Source: Trichoplax adhaerens (taxonomy: Eukaryota > Placozoa > Uniplacotomia > Trichoplacea > Trichoplacidae). From it: a stretch of 53,709 bases of DNA. How positions within the stretch are numbered: the stretch's first letter is position 1; each line of letters opens with the position of its first letter. The stretch is from assembly GCF_000150275.1 (NCBI RefSeq), contig NW_002060970.1:493780-547488 (forward strand), given 5' to 3'. The translations under genes were made by a program, and so were the position numbers. This document shows positions 47,907 to 53,709 of the stretch, one piece after another. The notes beneath the pieces are model-generated. The model was not told the DNA's origin, ran no database searches, and saw only the letters and a program-made list of their open reading frames with translations.

Positions 47907-50215
47907 AAGAGTTTCATTGTCTATTATAGAACTTAAGTCCTCGTTTCCTAGCTAATGCCTTCATATCTTACATTTACTTTGCCAGATTGGAAACCTTAAG
48001 TATTTTAACATCTTTCACTAGCTTATATATCTAACTTGAATAAAAAGCAATTTCTGCGGCTAAGTCTTATAATATTAAAAATCTAGCTAAAATATATGAA
48101 TTAATTAGTCACAGCTATTGACATCACGACGCTATTTGAACTGAGATAAAATCTAGACCACATTCAAAACCGAAATTAACTTATTTTATAGGAATGTGTT
48201 CTGGCCTTTCCTTAGAAACTGTTGATAGAATAGCCAAACATTTATACTGCATAAAAATAAATAAATAGTGTATTCGTAGTATGTTACTGATATATTTATT
48301 GACAAGGTAACACTTAGATTAATTTATAAATACGGGTATACGATCTAGATTTAATGATTTATCTTTTTATAATAACAGTATGAGATTTTTATTTGCTCGA
48401 GTATTTCTTGATTACCAAGTCCTACTGTTATTGTTAGTGAAATTGATACTTTGAATATTGTTTTAAGATCTTTAACCCTAAGGATAATCTTCAATCCTGT
48501 TATATATTTATGCACAAATACATCTAAAGAGTGAATTATACTTCAGATCTCTTTATTTTTAATCTATTCCATAAATATATGTGAAAGAAAAAATTTGGCA
48601 TCCACACTAATACCTGGGATATCATAAATATTAGTGTTTCTATCTTCATACAAACATCAAATGTTACCATATGCTTAATTTTGTTCAAAATGTTAGATAT
48701 TTAAATGCCGATTTTTTAGACATTTGTAACGGTCGATAAATTGAACTAATTTACGGCTAAAATCTAAGCAAGTAATTCATAATGATCAGTAAATTAGAGT
48801 AGCATTGTTTACTCCACATTATAGATATGATTTTATTAGTTGCCTATAAATAATTTGCTTAAGATTACAAAAGTAAATTCGCGAAAAATAGAGCTAAAGT
48901 GTGCACTATGCGGTAAATTTCTGTTTACGTTATTGGCTACTATTAGCACGAGCCTACCGCTACTGCAATTTAAAGTAACTTCATATATGACTCGTGATCT
49001 TAAAATTACTTTATGAATTTCTGTCATCATTACAAATAAAGTCTCTTTCACATTTCGATACCATTTGATGAGCCAAGATTTCGTTTTGATATTAATAAAG
49101 CAACAGCTATAAATATCATCTGAATGACTCCAAGATAGACTTCAGTAAATTGCTATTACTTCAAATCCATTACACATTACGTGTTAGTAAGTCTGTGGCG
49201 CTTTTCAAATATGGATTTCGAAACATTCAGAGGCTAATTCGTGCTGAAAAGACCATGCAGTTAATATTTTTAATATCGGAGTAAAATATTATAGAAGTAA
49301 AGCTATTTGGATTAGACCATCACTTTATAAATAACTCTCCTGCTGTTCTCTAGATTACATTTGTTATGTTATATATTAATTAAATAAGCTATTCTGAAAG
49401 ATCTATTCTTTTAGCCGCTTCTATTAGTCACATAGTAGCATGCATGATTTTTCTTTTATGGAATCTTGTATCAATTTGATTAGATTATATCTGTTGTCTA
49501 CTTTATAATCTAGGGCCATTTCTTCTAATAGCATTGAAAAATTTTAATTTTTTATTAATCTTTCATAATTTCTAGCTATTATTACGGACTTTGAATCTCA
49601 CGATACGTAACATAAGTAAATAATGACACTTTTCCTAATCAACTTTGCTAGAACATGATCGGTGTTTAGTAGCATTTATAAACTCTAAAGAAAGGCTGGC
49701 ATTTCTTAATTAATAAACACTTTAATCCTGCATGACGTCAATTGCTGATATTAATTACGTATATATCAAACAATTTCCAAGATATTCTAAATTATGCAGT
49801 ACTATGTAAATCAGGTTATTGAAGCTTTGTTGCTAAAATAATTGCACATAATCAAATTCAAACATTTCTAAACCATCGCTTCTAACCTTTTTTTGGTGGT
49901 ATATCAAATCTTTTCTTGGATAAGCTGCAAGGTATTTATCAACATGATCGTCTAAATATTAATTCGAGTAATTAGTTTCACTCAAATTTATCGATTAAAT
50001 ACTGAAGATAGACCTAATTGCGTGACGTAATATTGTTATTGCAAGTGGAAACATTTGTGTTTTATCTCTTATAACGACTTACTTGATCACCATTCTTGAT
50101 GTTAAAATAGAATATGACTCATATCTGACATTCTATATGGCTATATCATATTGTCATTGAACATTTCTTAGTTGATGGTCAAATCATTAATTATTTTCTT
50201 CAATTAATGTATCAC

Positions 50216-50810
50216 TGTCGTAGCCAGCCCACGACAGGGAGACCTGGTCCTTTGAAGTTGTATGATAGCTAGGGCTACAACAGCCAAGTATGCCCCAACG
50301 GGCTAAGCATATACTAGTCTTAGACTTTTAAAATAGTTTTATTGAGTGAAGGTAGCCTTGCCATCCAAGACTACTCTGACCCCACGGTCAACCGACAACT
50401 GAACTGCTAGTGAGAGAGCTGGGCTTTATATACCCTAGCTCGGTTGCACTCGGTGCACAGCTTAGGTAAACAACTCTAAAACATACAGCTTTTGTATAGC
50501 CGTTTGCCTATATGGTTTAGTATGACAAACGGCGTAAACAACACTAATGAGTTATGAACTAATTGAGAGCCAATTAACAACCAAAGGCTCAGCACAAAGT
50601 AACAGAGATTACTATGGTGTGAACATTACTTATTACTTCTGTAAACACATTGTTCTGCACAGAGTCTACAACAAGTGTAATTAGACTACTAATAATGTTA
50701 TAATTACTCCATAGCTAATAAATAAATGTTATTGCCAATTAATAAAATCTTAATTACTATTTACCAAGGCTAATGCCACAATTAATTGATGGAGTCTATA
50801 CTCCGTCACA
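50216..50810 (-). mobile_element. solo LTR, family A, only in the right arm
   Basis: 595 bp. Minus strand runs TGTGACGGAGT...GGCTACGACA, flanked by perfect atcac (50211-50215, 50811-50815). The left arm has the single-atcac empty site near 7652. Minus-strand TATATAAA (50425-50432) precedes AATAAA (50338-50343) by about 85 bp. Edge stems GGAGT/ACTCC (5') and TGTCGT/ACGACA (3'). Markedly more GC-rich than its surroundings. Confidence 0.93.
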
Positions 50811-50906
50811 ATCACTATCATTCATATCTCTGAAACGTTACTGAAATGATGCAGAGAAATATTATTTGACGATCTTGTCAATTCACATTCCATTTCACGA
50901 TACAAT

Positions 50907-51463
50907 TATCACAAACTCAGCTTTGTGATCGTCTAAACTTCACTACTAGCTACGTTAGGACTCCTATTAATTAAGGAGAAATACCGTGAGTTTGACTAAC
51001 TACAGACTCACAAGTACTATGAGTGGCTAGAAGGTTGTTTAGCTTTATCAGTTTTATTCTAAGAGCACCCGAAAAGTATAGACCTTATCGTACAACAAAG
51101 AAATAACAACTACGCCGCGATGCACCATCTGTTCGGCCTTATATACGATCGCCATACGTAGGTACTGCAGTACAGAGAAACATGTCTTATATCATTTACT
51201 TACATTAGTATGAGAAACAAAGACATGAATCGCAAAATGACTCAGCATAGAGTCCAGTTGTAAACAACATTAATTGTATTATTCATAACACCTTAAGCTG
51301 AATTAAATAAACAAGATTGGTGCTAAGTTAAGACTAGCAGTTAACATTGTCATCGTATTCACAATTAATTCAGATTTCCATTAACATTTAATGTAAATAT
51401 ACAATAAACAATTTTAGGAGGATTACAAGCTAACCTACAAAATATAACGAGAGCATCGCAACA
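50907..51463 (-). mobile_element. solo LTR, family F, right-arm copy
   Basis: Equivalent of 7750-8304. Left target copy is now acaat (50902-50906), right copy gcaat (51464-51468). Confidence 0.84.
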
Positions 51464-52726
51464 GCAATTTACCCTATGTTTTTCTTCATTAGTTAATTAC
51501 ATAAAATATTACAGTGAGACCTTACAATACGGAAAATTCTCTAGAATACTAATTGCACGAATATTCTTTATACTTCACGTTATCTTAGTATTATAAACTG
51601 TCATAGTAACAGATTGAAATCCGTCAGTGATTAACAAATAAAAGGCTTTTAATGAGTAAAATAATTTTTAAATGTTGTCCAGCTAGCTACGTATTCTTTG
51701 CCTAGTGTCGACTTTGAAAGGGCATTAAATCTTTCGTAAAACAATTATAAACTAATTAAATGGATCAATATAGACTTATTAGGCAGTAACTATAGCAATT
51801 GCGATTCTTATTGAATTAAATGGCATATTTCAGTTCATTAAGGTAAACTAATGGATCTCACATAATACATACCTCAGTACTTCGATCTCCCAAAATTTGT
51901 GAGGCTGCCGCATAGTTAGCTGGATATGTAAAGGTGATCAAAGATATTTCAAGAGTTTCCTACCTTTTTCAGGTATATATCAAAACGTAAATTTGGTATC
52001 ACTTCTAGATTTAAGTCTTTCATATCAAAGTTCGCGATATTTGGCAGGTCTAGTGTGAAAGCAAATTCGTAAATGTTTGAATGATAAAGATTACGGCAGT
52101 ACAGTATAGATAAAGCAATAGTTACTTCGCTAAAATGGATAATAACACGAAAATTTGTCTGGACAAATAGCTACAATGCAATAAGACATGATAAGTCAGT
52201 TAATTGAATTAGTTTAGCTAATTATCCATCGGAAAGTCACATCTCATCGCAAATGCTTTTTTAATCTTTAAGTTGGCCTTGCGTAAAATAATGTGTAAGT
52301 TATACATCTTCATTTTACACTTTGACTTAATTAAAATCATGTTGTCCTTATTTGCAGTGCCATTATAATGCGACACCGTCAAGTATAGAGTTGAGAACTA
52401 TAACACGTGATTTGGATTCGAATGCTAAGTCTTTAAGATTTTTTCCATAAATCTATAAATTATTCAATCACTTTTACTTCATAAATGATTTCTTAATGTG
52501 ATGTTTGCGTCAAATTTTCATTTTCAACAGCAATAACAATAGTGCAATAGCATTTGTTATAATCTTGCAAACATGCACAATGATTGAATTACAATTTTAA
52601 AGTAAAACTTCCAATTTTTACAATGCCAATCTGTGACAAATAACTTAATCAATTAATTGATTAAGAAATTATAATGCTAGATTTTTATCGTTATATTGCT
52701 TCTGTAAGCTTTTAGTCTTTATCACC

Positions 52727-53288
52727 TGCGATAAAATCCGATCATGAAAATTCAAATTGGTGGGAAATTAGAGCTTTATTATATCTAATACAAAGATTAG
52801 CTACACACAGCTCTACTGTAGCCGAATACAACTATTGAAGACCTCTAGAAATAAAAATCAGATGTATAATGCCGCTTGCTTTTATACTCTTCGTAGCCTT
52901 CGCAGCTACAATCAGCATAGCAGCGTTTTACCTAATGTTACACATAATTAAATTATTATTAGTAACTCTATTTACAGAAGCCATCATTAGTGTAATATGC
53001 AAATGATTACAATATTTGCGAAGACATTATTTCTATTACTCATAGTAGAATGATCTAATCGTATCCTAAGATGTGATTTACAGTTCCATTTTTACCTCTA
53101 ACCTTATTAGTGACTCAACATTTTATTGTATCTAGTCATCTGCACTCTACAGTAGCATAGAATCTACCATTACAGTCTGTAAGTATAGGTTACTAAATAC
53201 ATCATAAGATAAATATAGAAACGGCACTACCGTAAATCATACTAGACATGGCTAATAATCTATACTCACAATACTAAGTTACTTTACA
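52727..53288 (-). mobile_element. solo LTR, family D, right-arm copy, uninterrupted
   Basis: Equivalent of 10141-11123 without the nested family C LTR. Flanks tcacc / ttact. It shows the pre-insertion state. Confidence 0.8.
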
Positions 53289-53387
53289 TTACTACCATAT
53301 AAGAAATTAAACTAGTTAGATTTCATTATGCATTCCTTACATTACAAGCATATTATATTTGAAAATACCCTACTTCATTTTAATGTT

Positions 53388-53436
53388 ATGCACGATGGAA
53401 GGGGACATTTATTAAATGTCCCCTTCCATCGTGCAT
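53388..53436. repeat. 49-bp palindrome, right arm copy
   Basis: The same palindrome without the mismatch: a 23-bp perfect stem with a 3-nt loop. The second stem-loop is conserved at 53466-53487. The 61-codon frame over it is a by-product. Confidence 0.9.
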
Positions 53437-53709
53437 TTCTTATAATTTACCCTTCTGAGATAAGGACGAAACTAAGGACAGTTTCGTTTACCTTTCAACA
53501 ACCTATAGATTAATTTATTGACTATAGTAAAATGAGAAGCATTCATACAACAACATTTTATGTTTTAATGTAACTATATCATATTATACAGATTTTGTCT
53601 TAAGACTAACGTGGAAAACGTTAAAGAATATGCTATTCAGATAAGTTGTTTCAATATTATATTGAAACCATTCCTTGCAAATTAGTCAAATTTCATAAGC
53701 ACTTACCAT

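Larger units (their letters stand above)
47253..53709. repeat. right arm of the large direct duplication (continues past the window)
   Basis: Same content as 4685-11540. Its left edge is joined to a truncated family B LTR at the shared tetranucleotide GCTA. It contains family D (two), F and A LTRs and the 49-bp palindrome. No gene recognised. Confidence 0.93.

Noticed and set aside
1-53709. CRISPR arrays, tRNA or rRNA genes, bacterial operons or ribosome binding sites
   Set aside because: None seen. The gene content, N gaps, solo LTRs and receptor families are animal nuclear DNA.

Overview
This is eukaryotic, very AT-rich animal DNA from a draft assembly (two 50-N gaps at 15385-15434 and 27429-27478, plus single Ns near 8444-8512). 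All its recognisable genes are intronless class A (rhodopsin-like) seven-helix receptors, all on the + strand. Long tandem arrays of intronless, lineage-specific class A receptors in a 70%-AT genome fit an early-branching animal. A placozoan is my best guess and a cnidarian the main alternative; the sequence does not settle it.

Receptors. Five are intact: 3032, 16327, 25418, 34978 and 44620. Five are broken: a relic at about 12.1 kb, and copies at 14.7, 20.8, 29.1 and 32.5 kb. By motif they form two clades. Clade 1 (3032, 14.7 kb, 32.5 kb, 44620) has an SLP/TLP TM6 and a DRY box. Clade 2 (16327, 25418, 34978 and the 12.1, 20.8 and 29.1 kb copies) has an HT(P/S)TF...NMAISD signature and a drifting DRY box. 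A unit of about 5.5-7 kb, holding one 342-residue receptor plus one second receptor, is tandemly repeated: unit 1 about 15.55-21.18 kb, unit 2 about 24.2-31.3 kb, and remnants of a further unit at 11.9-13.7 kb. The 342-residue receptor is intact in both complete units. The second receptor is dead in all three.

Large duplication. 4685-11540 and 47253-53709 (the latter running off the window) are near-identical direct repeats that bracket the array about 42.6 kb apart. The left breakpoint of the second copy lies inside a truncated LTR with 4-bp microhomology.

Mobile DNA. The spaces between receptors hold many solo LTRs of several families, with no gag/pol seen. Many have TG...CA ends, a TATA box about 75-100 bp before an AATAAA, and 5-bp target duplications. 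Several target duplications are confirmed by the empty site in a paralogous copy. Three insertions (8479, 10215, 50216) occur in only one arm of the large duplication, so they are younger than it; others are shared and older. Most families end in a short stem-loop at the LTR 3' edge. An 86-bp insertion at 28891 looks like only the U5 end of one LTR, yet it has its own target duplication.

The 6.6 kb between 36085 and 42689 has no gene I can recognise. It includes a 0.9-kb C-rich, G-poor island and a short imperfect tandem repeat.
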